NCBI RefSeq assembly: GCF_013449375.1
Contig: NZ_JACDRR010000019.1
Coordinates: forward strand, 1-64,000
Length of the DNA: 64,000 nucleotides
Source of the DNA: Pectobacterium sp. CFBP8739
GTDB lineage: Bacteria; Pseudomonadota; Gammaproteobacteria; Enterobacterales; Enterobacteriaceae
Direction: 5' to 3'
The notes under the pieces are model-generated. The model was not told the origin of the DNA. It did no database searches and saw only the letters and a program-made list of their open reading frames with translations. Made by a program: the position numbers and the translations under genes. Within the stretch, counting starts at the first letter, position 1. Every line of letters starts with the position of its first letter. Shown piece after piece: positions 1-11,000 of this stretch.

Positions 1-2
1 GC

Positions 3-308
3 CTGTACCTCACGGTATCACCCAGCGGCGCTAAGCTATGGTATTTCCGCTACCGTTTCGGCGGTAAAGAAAACCGTCTGGCTTTTAGCCCCTACCCGCA
101 AACTACACTAGCGGAAGCCCGTGGAAAACGCGATGCAGCGCGTAAGCTGCTGGCAACCCCACATTCACAGCCAAAGGCGGGAACCTGCTGCGTGCTACTT
201 GACGAGCAGCAGGTCGGCTCGTGGCATCGTAATCATTGCATACCCAGATCATCATGGTTCTCAATCAGCGTAGCCCACCAATTCCTCTCCCCTTTTACAC
301 CGTTATAA
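3..308 (+). pseudogene. phage-type integrase fragment (N-terminal arm-binding domain)
   Basis: The reading frame is open from the window edge to a TAA at 306-308. Its first 55 or so residues look like the DUF4102 N-terminal domain of tyrosine site-specific recombinases of genomic islands: a V-S-P-S-G-x-K-x-W-x-F-R-Y stretch, then G-G-K-E, then L-A-E-A-R-x-x-R-D-A-A-R-K-L-L-A. After about base 170 the similarity fades into unrelated sequence and the frame stops, so no catalytic domain follows. The 5' end lies outside the window, so a short upstream part may exist. I read it as a decayed island integrase; it may mark an old integration site left of the siderophore locus. Confidence 0.6.
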
Positions 309-359
309 ATAGTTATTTACATTTATGTAAATATCGATGTCTAAACACCAGCTTGTTGG

Positions 360-378
360 TATAACTGTAATCATTATC
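360..378. promoter_or_regulatory. Fur-box-like site upstream of the DUF4034 gene
   Basis: This 19-mer agrees with the consensus GATAATGATAATCATTATC at 15 of 19 positions by eye; its right half AATCATTATC is perfect. It lies about 105 bases before the start codon of the next gene, in an AT-rich stretch with no other gene. Iron control of that gene is an inference from this site and from the siderophore locus next door. Confidence 0.4.
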
Positions 379-484
379 AAATAGATACAACACAGTAATC
401 CCCCGAAATCTTGCCGGCACACGCCGCTGATCACGCGCGATGCTGTCGGCATGATGACTCAACAACAGGCTAAGAATTTACGCT

Positions 485-2566
485 ATGACATCAATTTCTG
501 AATCACTCACCGCATTGGTGAAGCGCCGCGCACAGTTACGCGAGATGTTCACGACACATCAATTCGATGCGCTCGATACCCTGCTAGAGCAAGAACATCA
601 GGTTTGGCTGGACGGTCCTAACCTGCCTTATAGCTATATTTGGCACATTAATTCGCTCTTTGACCCAGCGCTGTCTGATGCCGATATCCTTTCTCACTTG
701 CAGGCATGGGTGACTGCATCCCCAAAGAGCTATCACGCTAATTATCTGACTGGGCAATATTGGGAAAATGCAGCAGCCCGAATTCGTACGTCAAATGGCG
801 GGGAATATGTAGAAAACGATCGCTGGATGGGTGCTGAGCTGGCACGCGATCTGGGCGTGGCGGCTTACCTGCGTGCCAGTGCGCTACATCAGCGACCTGC
901 CCTGACCTTTTCACGGCTGTTTCGTCTGACCTGCTATTTAGGCGAACCACAGTGGCTGGGTGTCCTACTGCAAGGCGGTGAGCCGCTGACCTACGCACAG
1001 CGTCAGACACAGGTGGAACCCGCGCTGTGGGAAGCGGGTCTAGAGCACTTGCGCAATGAAGGTGCGCAAACGCTTGTTGAGCTTCCTGTCGCATTACCCG
1101 TTTCACTGCCAGACAGAGAAGATCACGAGTGGGAAGATCCCATGAACTACTGGCTGCGCGTCACACTAGCCATTCGCCCACAGGATTTGGCAATTCGCAA
1201 AGAGTGCGTTTACTTCCTGTATCCACGCTGGGGCGGCAGCCATGAGGCAATGACGCAATTTATTGATGGGCCACTGTGTGAAGCCCTGACAGAGCCCGAA
1301 CGTAACAGCCTGCGCGTGACTCAGTGCTGGGACTACATTGGCTATGACGTGCTTTTGCCTGACGCAGAGGACACCGAGAGTGTGGCCTACTGCCGGAAAA
1401 CCTTTGACTGGTTGCTGACGCTCGAGCTTGATGCGGATGTTCGCGCGAAGGTACTACGCCAATATGCCAGCTTCCTCAGTACCTATGCGCGAACGGACGA
1501 AAATGGCGATATTCACTGGAATAAAGTCGATATGCAGTTGGCCTATGACCTGATGGTTGAGGCCTGGCAGGTTGATCTCCCAGTATCACACCCAAATGAA
1601 GGTGCACTCGATACGTTAATAAGCTGTATCAATTTTGCCGGTATCGAAGATAGCTTTAATTTAATGCCAAAATTTCTGGAACGCTGTCAGGCGTGGGCAG
1701 ATTCAGCGTATGAAACCACTATCGCGGCGCTCGCTAGCAAGTTCGGTTTCTATGGTATCACTCAGGGTCAGTTCGATAGCGATGCGCTGCTCGCACGTTG
1801 TCGCTTCATGAAATCAGATACAAACTTCGGTCAGGCGGCCGCTAACTTGTTCGAATCCGTTTCCGAAGAGGCAGGGATCTTTCTGCTACACGAAGCGGCG
1901 AGCTGGGGCGAGGTATCTTCCATGGCATCACTCGGTGACCTCTACTCCGGTTATCTATCACGTATGCACGGCCGCGACCCTTCACCTTATGAAGATCACG
2001 AAAAATCACGCTATTGGAAGGAGGTGTCGGCGGAGAAAGGCCATGTCGTTAGCATGTACAACGTTGCCTATAATCTAATCAATGAAAATGACACGTTAAC
2101 GCCGGAGCAATATCAGCGAGTGAGCACATTGTTGTTCAGCGTCCTGCGGAGCCCTAACCTGAGTAGACAAGTGTGGGAACGTTCAGCACGGGAGTTGAGT
2201 ACACACTTGCTGTTTAGCGGTATTCCTGAAGATCAGCAGCGCTGTGTTGATGAGGTCCTCCCCCTATTATGGGACGACGAAATGGATGAAAACCGCGACT
2301 ATGCGGCAGGTTATTACGCGTATGCTTTCCGTAACGGGGCGGGCGTCGCCCAGAATAGCTATCTGGCCAAAGTGTGGATCGACCGCGCATTGGAAATCAC
2401 CCCTGATAGCCAGTACAACCACGATCGGGCGAACGAAATCTATCAGCGGGGCGGTATGTTAGGCGGCGTCCGCGCCAAAATGGGCTTCAACCGCGATAAA
2501 GCGCAGATGGATGCGCGTGGACGCGCCATCACGTTTGGCGATGACGCCCGTCAGGAGCACCAGTAA
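485..2566 (+). CDS. DUF4034-like protein with C-terminal Sel1-like repeats
   Basis: This 693-residue protein has no signal peptide or membrane segment and is probably cytoplasmic. The N-terminal 200 or so residues resemble DUF4034, a helical repeat-like family: a short helix pair with F-D-A-L-D-x-L-L, then W-V-x-x-S-P-K-S-Y-H-A-N-Y. The last third (about residues 460-680) has Sel1/TPR-like units such as G-E-V-S-S-M-A-S-L-G-D-L-Y and K-G-H-V-V-S-M-Y-N-V-A-Y, and a last one with G-Y-Y-A-Y-A-F-R-N-G-A-G-V. Such repeats usually act as scaffolds, so no enzymatic role is claimed. It stands alone, with a Fur-box-like site about 105 bases upstream. Coding is well supported by length and composition; the function is unknown. 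Confidence 0.7.
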   Translation: MTSISESLTALVKRRAQLREMFTTHQFDALDTLLEQEHQVWLDGPNLPYSYIWHINSLFDPALSDADILSHLQAWVTASPKSYHANYLTGQYWENAAARIRTSNGGEYVENDRWMGAELARDLGVAAYLRASALHQRPALTFSRLFRLTCYLGEPQWLGVLLQGGEPLTYAQRQTQVEPALWEAGLEHLRNEGAQTLVELPVALPVSLPDREDHEWEDPMNYWLRVTLAIRPQDLAIRKECVYFLYPRWGGSHEAMTQFIDGPLCEALTEPERNSLRVTQCWDYIGYDVLLPDAEDTESVAYCRKTFDWLLTLELDADVRAKVLRQYASFLSTYARTDENGDIHWNKVDMQLAYDLMVEAWQVDLPVSHPNEGALDTLISCINFAGIEDSFNLMPKFLERCQAWADSAYETTIAALASKFGFYGITQGQFDSDALLARCRFMKSDTNFGQAAANLFESVSEEAGIFLLHEAASWGEVSSMASLGDLYSGYLSRMHGRDPSPYEDHEKSRYWKEVSAEKGHVVSMYNVAYNLINENDTLTPEQYQRVSTLLFSVLRSPNLSRQVWERSARELSTHLLFSGIPEDQQRCVDEVLPLLWDDEMDENRDYAAGYYAYAFRNGAGVAQNSYLAKVWIDRALEITPDSQYNHDRANEIYQRGGMLGGVRAKMGFNRDKAQMDARGRAITFGDDARQEHQ

Positions 2567-2982
2567 CCCACAACCCCCCTCTCATTGTGCTGTTTTATAT
2601 ACAAATAATATAGCGGCGAAACTGGGGGGTTGACTGTTACCCGGCGTAAGAAATTATGCTGAGGAGGGAGCAGGTTTAGGATGAGCCGCATGGACGCGGC
2701 TCAAGCTTGCGCCACGTATGGAACGTGTCGCAAGCGGTCCGTTAAGCCTGATACCGACGAAGGCATCGCGCAGCGACATAATTTAGCCGGAAGCCAGGGT
2801 TCACAGGGCGACGGCAACTGAGCCGCCCTGTGCGGGCGCGTGCTACGGGGTAGCATGAGAATAGCAGTATTGTGGCGCACGAAACCGTCTCCGCGTTCAC
2901 ATAGAATGTGACTAAAAGGCCGCTTATCATGGTGAAATAACCGCATCATGTTATTGGGGCAGCACCGCTGCCCCACTGACTA
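2567..2982. other. 416-base gene-free stretch with a series of hairpins
   Basis: No convincing gene is present; small minus-strand frames here lack ribosome sites and known similarity. The stretch holds successive inverted repeats: CAACCCCCC/GGGGGGTTG (2571-2579 and 2624-2632), GAGCCGC/GCGGCTC (2683-2702), a long imperfect stem GCTTGCG..CACGT/ACGTG..CGCAAGC (2705-2735), TGCTAC/GTAGCA (2841-2855) and TCACAT/ATGTGA (2897-2911). It is GC-rich and folded in character, unlike the AT-rich gaps elsewhere in this window. It could be an intergenic repeat element or a structured RNA. Confidence 0.5.
2956..2974 (-). terminator. hairpin after the siderophore operon
   Basis: GGGGCAGC, a 3-base loop and GCTGCCCC form a perfect 8-bp stem 8 bases beyond the stop codon of the last siderophore gene. 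The T-tract on the minus strand is poor (AATAACATG), so termination is likely but perhaps incomplete. Confidence 0.5.
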
Positions 2983-5085
2983 TCAGACGTCCGTCAGCCG
3001 TTTTCGATCGACCTTACCGCTGCCGGTTTTCGGCAGCTTATCAAGCACCACAATGCGCCCTGGCACCATGTAAGCCGGTAAGAACTGATGCAACTGTTTG
3101 CGCAGCGCCAGTTTAGTCATCTCCGAGCCAGGTTTATATTCCACGTAGCCGACCAGCACCGCGTCATCCCCTTCACCCTGAAGTTTGACAGCCGCATCCT
3201 GCACCTGCTCGATCTGTTTCAATTGAGCCTCGATTTCCCCGAGTTCGATGCGAAATCCTCGCAATTTTACCTGATCGTCGAAGCGGCCAAGATACTGATA
3301 ACGATCGTCCGCCAGCAACCGGACTTTATCCCCAGTGCGATACATGCGCTGTCCTGATTCCACCTGCTGAATAAAACGATCCTGCGTCAGATCGTCACGC
3401 TGCCAGTACCCGCTGCTCAGCGCCTCACCGAGAATGCACAGTTCGCCGACCATTCCTTCCGCCAGCGGATGCCGATCGTCGTCGATCACCAGATGCTGAT
3501 AACCCGCCAGCGTGTTACCCAGCGCGACCGTGTGCTGGTTCTCCAGAGTTGCGCTATCAATCTGCGCCATCTGCGACCAGATCGTCGCCTCGGTTGGCCC
3601 ATAGCAATTCCATAGTGTCTTACAACGGCTGACCAGGCGCTGCGCCAGTCGCAGATCCAGCGCTTCACCGCCGCACAGCGCCACCAGATCGGGTTTACCC
3701 TGCCAGCCAGTTTTGAACATCATGCGCCAAAACGCGGGCGTGGCCTGCAATACGTTGATCTCAGGTCGAACCTGTAAATACGCCGCGACCGCCTGTGGAT
3801 CTTTGTATTCCTCATGCGTGGTCAGGTGCAACACGCCGCCGACCCACAGCGGCCCAAACACCTCCAACATGGAGATATCGAACGCCAGCGTGGTAATCAG
3901 CAGCCAACTGGCTTTATCCGTTAAAGCCAGCCGTTCTACGCTGGCATGAATAAAGGTTTGCAGTGCCCGCTGACCAATCACGACGCCTTTTGGTTTTCCC
4001 GTCGAACCGGAAGTAAACATCATGTAGGCCGCCGTTTCCGCGCCCTCCGTCCGTGCCAACTGTACGCTCGCGGTGGCATCGCTGGCGGCATATGGTAAAT
4101 CACCAAGGTTCAGGATCGGGCAGTCAAACGCCAGCGAACCGCCGGTATAGCAGTCCTGTAAGACCGCAGCCAACGCCGCTTCCTGCTGAATCGCCTGTAG
4201 GCGTTCCCCCGGAAAATCCGGCTCCAGCGGCACAAACGCCACCTGAGAAAACACGCAGGCCAGCAGCGCCGCCACAGTGTCAGGCTGACGGCTCAGATGC
4301 AGCCCCACGCGCTGACCAGCCGTGATGCCCTGCGCAGCTAGCACCTGTTGAATCAGCACCACACGCTGTAGCAGTTCCCGATAGCTGATTTCACGCTCCT
4401 GAAAGCACATGGCCACGCGATCCTGACGCGCATCCTGAGCAAGGCGCGCCAGCAGTTCATCGTGCAGAGCAGGCATCGTCGCCCTGTGAGGTAGCGGTGC
4501 CACCCGCGGACTGAGGCGAATCTGCGCCAGATGCTCCCAACGCGGTGTCAGCAGGCCTTCGAGTAGCTGAATAAAATGGCGGGCAATGCGCTGTAGCTGA
4601 TGGTTATCAAACTGCCCATCAGGCGCGGTCAGAATGACCCGATCGTGCTGAACCTGCACGATGAGCGCCACATTCTGAGCTACGGCAGGTAACGATGCCA
4701 TTTCCCCCACGATCAGCAGGCTGCTAAACAGCGTATGCTGCGTGCCAGCTGCCGGAATCTCTGGCGCAGACTGCGGATCGCAAAACGATCCCACTGCTGT
4801 GATCCACTCGCTCACCAGACGATCGCGCTGGTGAAAATGCGCGATCAGCGGTCTTACATGATCGGGGAGATCGGACGTGACGAACGCGCCACACACCTGC
4901 TCTTCACCGCTGTATTTGTACAGCAACCAGCTCCATGCCGCGCTCACCAGCGGCGTGGGATATTGTCGAGGCAGCTCACTGCTGTGCCGCTGTTCACCGT
5001 GCGCGGCACCTACCCGCTGCCCGAAGGCCGTGGGCTGCTGAATCTCTGCCAGTGGGTTCACCACCGCTTCATCGCTCTTTGTCAT
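2983..5085 (-). CDS. amoH: stand-alone NRPS adenylation protein, probably glycine-activating (AmoH type)
   Basis: In 700 residues the first ~190 look like only the C-terminal half of a condensation domain (A-A-W-S-W-L-L-Y-K-Y-S-G-E), without an HHxxxDG motif. A full adenylation domain follows: F-T-S-G-S-T-G-K-P-K-G core, N-C-Y-G-P-T-E, Y-R-T-G-D and a C-terminal lysine in T-G-S-G-K-V-D-R. No carrier domain or thioesterase follows. The pocket residues, read by eye at the Stachelhaus positions, are D-I-L-Q-L-G-C-I-W, close to the published glycine code DILQLGLIWK. The start ATG overlaps the stop of the upstream NRPS by 4 bases, so the genes are translationally coupled. By gene order it matches AmoH of Aeromonas amonabactin synthesis, which supplies the optional glycine. 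It must charge a carrier on another protein. Confidence 0.8.
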   Translation of the reverse strand: MTKSDEAVVNPLAEIQQPTAFGQRVGAAHGEQRHSSELPRQYPTPLVSAAWSWLLYKYSGEEQVCGAFVTSDLPDHVRPLIAHFHQRDRLVSEWITAVGSFCDPQSAPEIPAAGTQHTLFSSLLIVGEMASLPAVAQNVALIVQVQHDRVILTAPDGQFDNHQLQRIARHFIQLLEGLLTPRWEHLAQIRLSPRVAPLPHRATMPALHDELLARLAQDARQDRVAMCFQEREISYRELLQRVVLIQQVLAAQGITAGQRVGLHLSRQPDTVAALLACVFSQVAFVPLEPDFPGERLQAIQQEAALAAVLQDCYTGGSLAFDCPILNLGDLPYAASDATASVQLARTEGAETAAYMMFTSGSTGKPKGVVIGQRALQTFIHASVERLALTDKASWLLITTLAFDISMLEVFGPLWVGGVLHLTTHEEYKDPQAVAAYLQVRPEINVLQATPAFWRMMFKTGWQGKPDLVALCGGEALDLRLAQRLVSRCKTLWNCYGPTEATIWSQMAQIDSATLENQHTVALGNTLAGYQHLVIDDDRHPLAEGMVGELCILGEALSSGYWQRDDLTQDRFIQQVESGQRMYRTGDKVRLLADDRYQYLGRFDDQVKLRGFRIELGEIEAQLKQIEQVQDAAVKLQGEGDDAVLVGYVEYKPGSEMTKLALRKQLHQFLPAYMVPGRIVVLDKLPKTGSGKVDRKRLTDV

Positions 5086-8000
5086 GACCGTGTTTCCTCA
5101 TTGGCGGTCACCTTCGACTGTGCCAGATATCCGCTCAGTGCCTGCGGTGACGGATAGCGTTGTAATAACGCCACACTCACCGGCTGCGCTAACGCACGGC
5201 TTAACGCCTGTGCCAGCGCAATACGCTGGAGCGAATCGACGCCACTTTCACACAGCGTCTGCGACCAGAGACCGGATTCAGCGAGATGCAGCGTCTGCGC
5301 CCACACGCGCAACAGCGACTGGGCTGACGGCGTATCCGGCTGGCTAATACCGCTATCTGCCACCGTTTTCTGCGCACCCCCCGAGCCTGTCGCTTTCTCA
5401 TGCCCGATCATCTCGGCTGGCTGCTGCGGCGCACTATTGATCAGCGCTACCACTTCGTCATGCCAGCGCATCAGCACCCGACGCGCCTGCGCACTGTCCA
5501 GCACATCAGCGTCAAACTCGAAGCGCAGCAACATGCAACCCGCCTGCTCACACACCACCAGATTCAGCGGCATCTCGACTTTTTCATAAGCAGCGGAGAA
5601 TTCGGGAGATAGCCGATGCGGGTCGTCAGCACGTTCACCTTGATCCTCCTTTGCTCCGGGCCGATTTTCATTAACAGGGTAGTTTTCATAAACGAACAGA
5701 CTATTGAACAGACGCGAGCGTCCAGCCGTCAGCGCAATCAGCGACTGTGTAGCATGCTGATTCATCGCCATCAGCTCATTCTGCAACTGCACCAGATGCT
5801 GTTGTAGCGATACCGGCTGCTGCCAGCTCAGCGCTAGCGGCAGGCTGTTGATGTAGAGACCCACGCTACTCGCCACGTCCTCTACGGGACTTTCCCTGCC
5901 CGACAGCACGTTCCCGACAATACTGACCGCATCGCCGGTCGAGCGCGCCAGCAGCCGGTGCCAGGCGTATTGCGTGATAATGCTATGCGTGACGCCCACC
6001 TCACGGGCAAAGGCAATGAGTGCAGCCTGCTCCTGCTCGCTCAAACTCACGCTGGTAACCTGCGGTTCAATCTGTGTCAGATGCTGGCTGAGATCGGCAC
6101 GTCTGCCTGCCGCCGCAAACAGCACGGCCACATCGTTTGTCTGCACTAGCAGTGGCTGACGCTGCTGCCAGAAAGCCTCAACGGCGGGCTGCTGCGCCAC
6201 GGCGTGCAGCGCATAATCCACATAGGCGCGATCCACCTGAATCGCGGATGTTTCGCCATGTATAAATGTTTCACCGTGCATTAATGTCTGATAATCACGG
6301 TGTACCGCGCCCAGCAGCTGTGGGCCGCTCCAGCCATCAATGATGCTGTGGTGACAGCTCAGCAGTACCCGATAATCCTGTTCACCCACGCGGAAACAGG
6401 CGATGCGCAACAGCGGCGGTTGCGACAAATCAAATCCGTTGCGTAAATCCTGCTGGCGATAGCGTTCGATAGCCGCGTGCGGATCGGCCTCATGTGCCAC
6501 ATCCTGATAGTGGAAAGGCAGTTCTGCCTGCGTCACAATCACCTGCACGCTGGCACACTCGCTTTCCAGCGCGGCACGCAGTGCCGGGAACCGCTGAATC
6601 TGACGCTGCCATGCCTGACGATAACCTTCCACATCCAGCGCCTGCGCATAGCGAATCGGCGTTTGCAGATGATAGGCATCGTCCTGCGGGCAACGCAGAC
6701 GGTGATACAACATCGACTGCTGGAGCGACGACATCGGCAACAGCGTGTCGATATCATAACGCTGCGACAGGCTGTCGAGCTGTGTCTGGCTCAGCATAAC
6801 CGCAGGGAAATCGCTGGGAGTAAAGACGGTGCCGCGGCTCAGTTGGTCCAGACAGGCTGCCGTCAGCGCGCGGATATTTTCCGTCAGCCGCACCATCAGG
6901 CGATCACTGTCATGCTGATTGAGGCAGCCGACCTGACGCAACGTGAGTTGCCCGCCCGCAATACCGCCGTGGAGGCTGATTATCTCCACCGGTTTATTCT
7001 GCGGCGCAACGCAGCTTCCCGGCGCGACATCCACCGGACGCCACACGCCAGCCGCCTGAACCGACAGCCCAAGATAGTTGAACACAATCGGCGACAGCGT
7101 GAGTGAAGCGCCCTGCGGATGATGGTAGCGCAGTGGGTTAAACCCGACGCCTTTGTCCGGCACCTGACGCAGTTGTTCCTTGCTGGATTTAATCAGGGAA
7201 GCCCAGTCAGACCGATCTTGCAGACACACCGGATAGGTGCTGGTAAACCACCCGACCGTGCGGCTGACATCCAGCGTCGGATCAATCGCTTCACGACCGT
7301 GCCCTTCCAGCATGATGCGGGCTTTGTCACCCCAGCCGAGATCGTTTAGCGTACGGGTCAGCGCTACCAGCAACAGATCGCTGACGTCGGTATTAAAGGC
7401 GCGGTTGGCCTCGCTCACCAGTTGGCCGGTGGTTTCGGCATCCAGCGTCAGCATCGCCGCACTGCCATGGCCTTGCGGATCTTTCGCTGCCAGCAGCGCC
7501 GTCTGAACCCCTCCGTCTTCCTGCGCCTGCCAGTACGCTAACTGTTCTGCATGTTGCGTAGCGTAGTGGTGCAGCGCCGTGCCCCACTGGCGATAGCTCG
7601 ACGTTTTCGGCAACAGCGGTTCACCGAGGTAAAGCCGTTCCAGGTCGTCCACCAGAATGCGCCACGACACGGCATCAATCACCAGATGGTGGAAAGCAAG
7701 GAACACCGCCGTGTCCGCCTGCGGATGGTGACGCACCAGTGCACAGGCCATCGTTCTTCCCTGAACGGGATCGAATTCACGCTGCAACGCGGTAAACGCC
7801 TGTTGCAGGCCGTCATCACCGAGCTGACGATAATCCAGCTCCGACACCGCACAAGACACTTCCGTCAGATAACGCTGCCCGTCGGCATCACAGGCCAGAC
7901 GCAGCGCGTCATGTTGCGCTATCAGCGCCCGCAACATCGTGGTCAGGCGTTCGGTATCCACGTCAGGCAGTTGAATCATCGCCGCCTGATTCCAATGTTC

Positions 8001-11000
8001 AGGACGTGCCAGCGGCTGTTCCATAAACCAGCGCTGAATCGGCAACAGCGCGAATTCGCCTTCCAGCGTGCCCTGCTCCGCCACCATTCCGGTGTCACGG
8101 TTATTCTGTGCCAGCACGCGACACAAACGCCGCACGCTTTTTGCTTCGAAAACGTCTTTCACCGTGCAGACATAGCCCGCGCTGCGCAGGCGCGTCGTCA
8201 GTTGAATACTGAGGATCGAATCGCCGCCTAAGCGGAAAAAATCATCCTCCACGCCCAGCGGCGTATTCAGCACGCTGCGCCAAATCGCCAGTACGTCCGC
8301 TTCCAGCGGGTTATCGGCTTCACCATCGCCTTCACTTGCCTCCAGCACCGGCGGCAGCTGTTTCGTATCGAGCTTGCCGTTTGGCGTCAGCGGCATGACT
8401 TCCAGCAAAATCAGCCGGAACGGCACCATGTATTCCGGCAGGTGCTTCGCCACATCAATCAGCACGGCGGCAGGTTCCGGCGCGCTGCTGTCAGCGTTCA
8501 CCGTGCCATAGGCAACCAGCGCCGGACGGTTCCCCACCTGAGCCACGATGACTTTAACCTGTTTCAAAGACGGACATACCACCGCCAGCTGTGCCTCAAT
8601 TTCACCCAGCTCAATGCGGTAGCCGCGCAGCTTAATCTGCTCATCAATACGGCCACAATATTCATAGTCACCGTTGTTCAACAGCCTGGCCTTATCACCC
8701 GTGCGATAAATGCGCAGCGTCGCTGTACCTTGTCCGGTATGGTTCACATCGTTCAGCGTGATGTGTTCAAAGCGGCTGGCGGTCATCTGCGGTTGGTTGA
8801 GGTAGCCACGCGCCAGCCCAAGCCCCGCAAGGCACAGCTCGCCCGGCACGCCCGCCGGACACAGTTGCCCGGCAGCGTCCAAAATCAGCGCCTGAATATG
8901 AGCGATGGGTTGACCGATGGTGACGGGCTGACCTTTACGCAAGCGGGTGCTCAATGCGGTGACGGTACATTCCGTCGGCCCGTACATGTTGTACAGCGCG
9001 ACTTTGTCGGCCCAGTTATCCACCACCGCGTTCGGACAGGCTTCACCGCCCATACCAATGGCTTGAATACCGTTAACCTGCTTCGGATCGAGAATCGACA
9101 TTAGCGCCGTCGGCAGGATCAGGTGCGTCGCGCCCGCCTGTTCGGCCTGCACAATCGCCCGATCGTTAGGTTCGCCAAACGCCAGCGTGCCACCACTGCT
9201 CAGCGGCAGCAGCGTCGTCATGTTACCGGCGTCAAACGAGAGCGACATGCAGTTGAACATCGTGCTTTGCGGCGTGAACGCGATGCGATCGCGATGATCG
9301 TCCAGCAGATTGATCAGCGAACCGTGTTCGATCATCACGCCCTTCGGCAGACCGGTCGATCCCGAAGTGTAGATCACCTGCGCCAGCTGTTGTGCATGGC
9401 GCGGAATGGCTGGCGGTTCATCGCCCGGTAGATCGTGCCACAGCGCGACAACCGCAGGATCGGCCAGATCGATACGTTGTTCGGCAGACCACTGCGTCAG
9501 CTGTTGCCCATCGCCGCCAAGAATCACGGCAAGATTGGCATCGGTAATGATGTGGCGCAGCCGCTCCAGCGGATAATCGGGATCCAGCGGCACATAGGCG
9601 GCTCCTGCTTTCCAGACGGCCAGCAGCGCAATGACAAAATAACGATCGCGTTTCGCCAGCACGCCGACCAGCGATTGTTCACCCAGCCCCTGACGGTGCA
9701 GCCAGTGCGCCAGCTGATTCGACTGCCTGTTCAGCTCAGCGTACGTCAGCGTATCCGTGCGCTGTTCGCCGTCAAAGGCTATCGCCAGTTGCTGAGGATC
9801 GCGCTGGGCGATGGCTTCAATCACGTCGGTTACCGTCAGCTGTGGCTGCGGATAGCTACGCGGCAGTTGCTGACTTTCCGCCAACACGGCTGCAAAGCGA
9901 TCCGCTTCCATCAGCGGCAGATGCCAGACGTCAGTTTCCGGAGCCTCAACCACGGCCTCAATCAGCCGGATAAAACGATCGGCGTAATACTGGATCGTCT
10001 GGCGCTCAAACAGTGCAGTGGCAAACAGCCAGTCCAGCCGCACCTCGCCCATCAACTCCGTCACCTTGACCGAGATATCGGTCTTGGCGGGCAGTACCGG
10101 CGAGGTTTCTTCCGCTGCATCACAGCCAGGAATCAGATCGTTGAAATCCACTTTAGCCTGATACACCAGCATTACCTGGAAGATCGGGTTGATCGCGGTG
10201 GTGCGATCGGAACCGATCGCCTCGCTCAGCGCTTCAAAACGGTAAAGTTGATGATCGAAGGCCGACAGATCCTGCTCGCGGCAATATTGCAGGTAATCCA
10301 CGAAACGCTGGCTGTCCTGTAACTGAGTGCGCAGCACGATGGTGTTAACGAAGAAGCCGACGACATCTTCGATATCCGGTCGTTCGCGGTAGGCCAGCGG
10401 CGAACCAATGACGATGTCTTTTTCACCGCTGATGCGCGCTAGCATTAGGGAGAACACCGCATGCAGGCCAATGAAGTTAGAGGTATTGTAGCGCTGACAC
10501 AGGCGTTTAAATTTATCCCACAGATCGTTGTTGATCGCGGAGAAGATCACCTCACCGCCGCTGTTCTGGTGTGCCGGGCGCGGTTTATCCAACGGCAAGC
10601 TGTGTACTTCAGGAATCCCCGTCAGCCGCTCAACCCAGAACGGTTTGAACTCGTTGTGGTAATCCAGAAATGAGTCGGAATTGAACCAGTGTGCGTAGTC
10701 GATATAGTTAAGCTGAGTAGGCTCGACGGGGTAAGGCTGGCGGTTTTGACAAGCCAGAAAAGCCGGTTTGAAATCCGCAAATAGATTCTTCACCGACCAG
10801 CCATCGGAAATAATATGGTGCTGGGTGATCATCAAAATGTGCACCCGTTCGCTCATTTTCACCAACCGCACGCGGGTGAGATTGCCCGCAGTGAGATCGA
10901 ACGGGCGGCTGATTTCCGCTTTCACCTGCTGCTGCAAGCGTGCTTCCCGTTCCGCTTCCGGCAACGATGAGAAATCATCATGCTGTATCACAAACGGTTG

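Noticed and set aside
2701-2976. Two overlapping minus-strand frames of 62 and 91 residues
   Set aside because: They span a series of hairpins, have no ribosome site and no recognisable protein features.
6477-10322. Several plus-strand open frames of 100-295 residues across the large NRPS gene
   Set aside because: They are antisense shadows of a GC-rich NRPS gene with continuous domain motifs on the minus strand.
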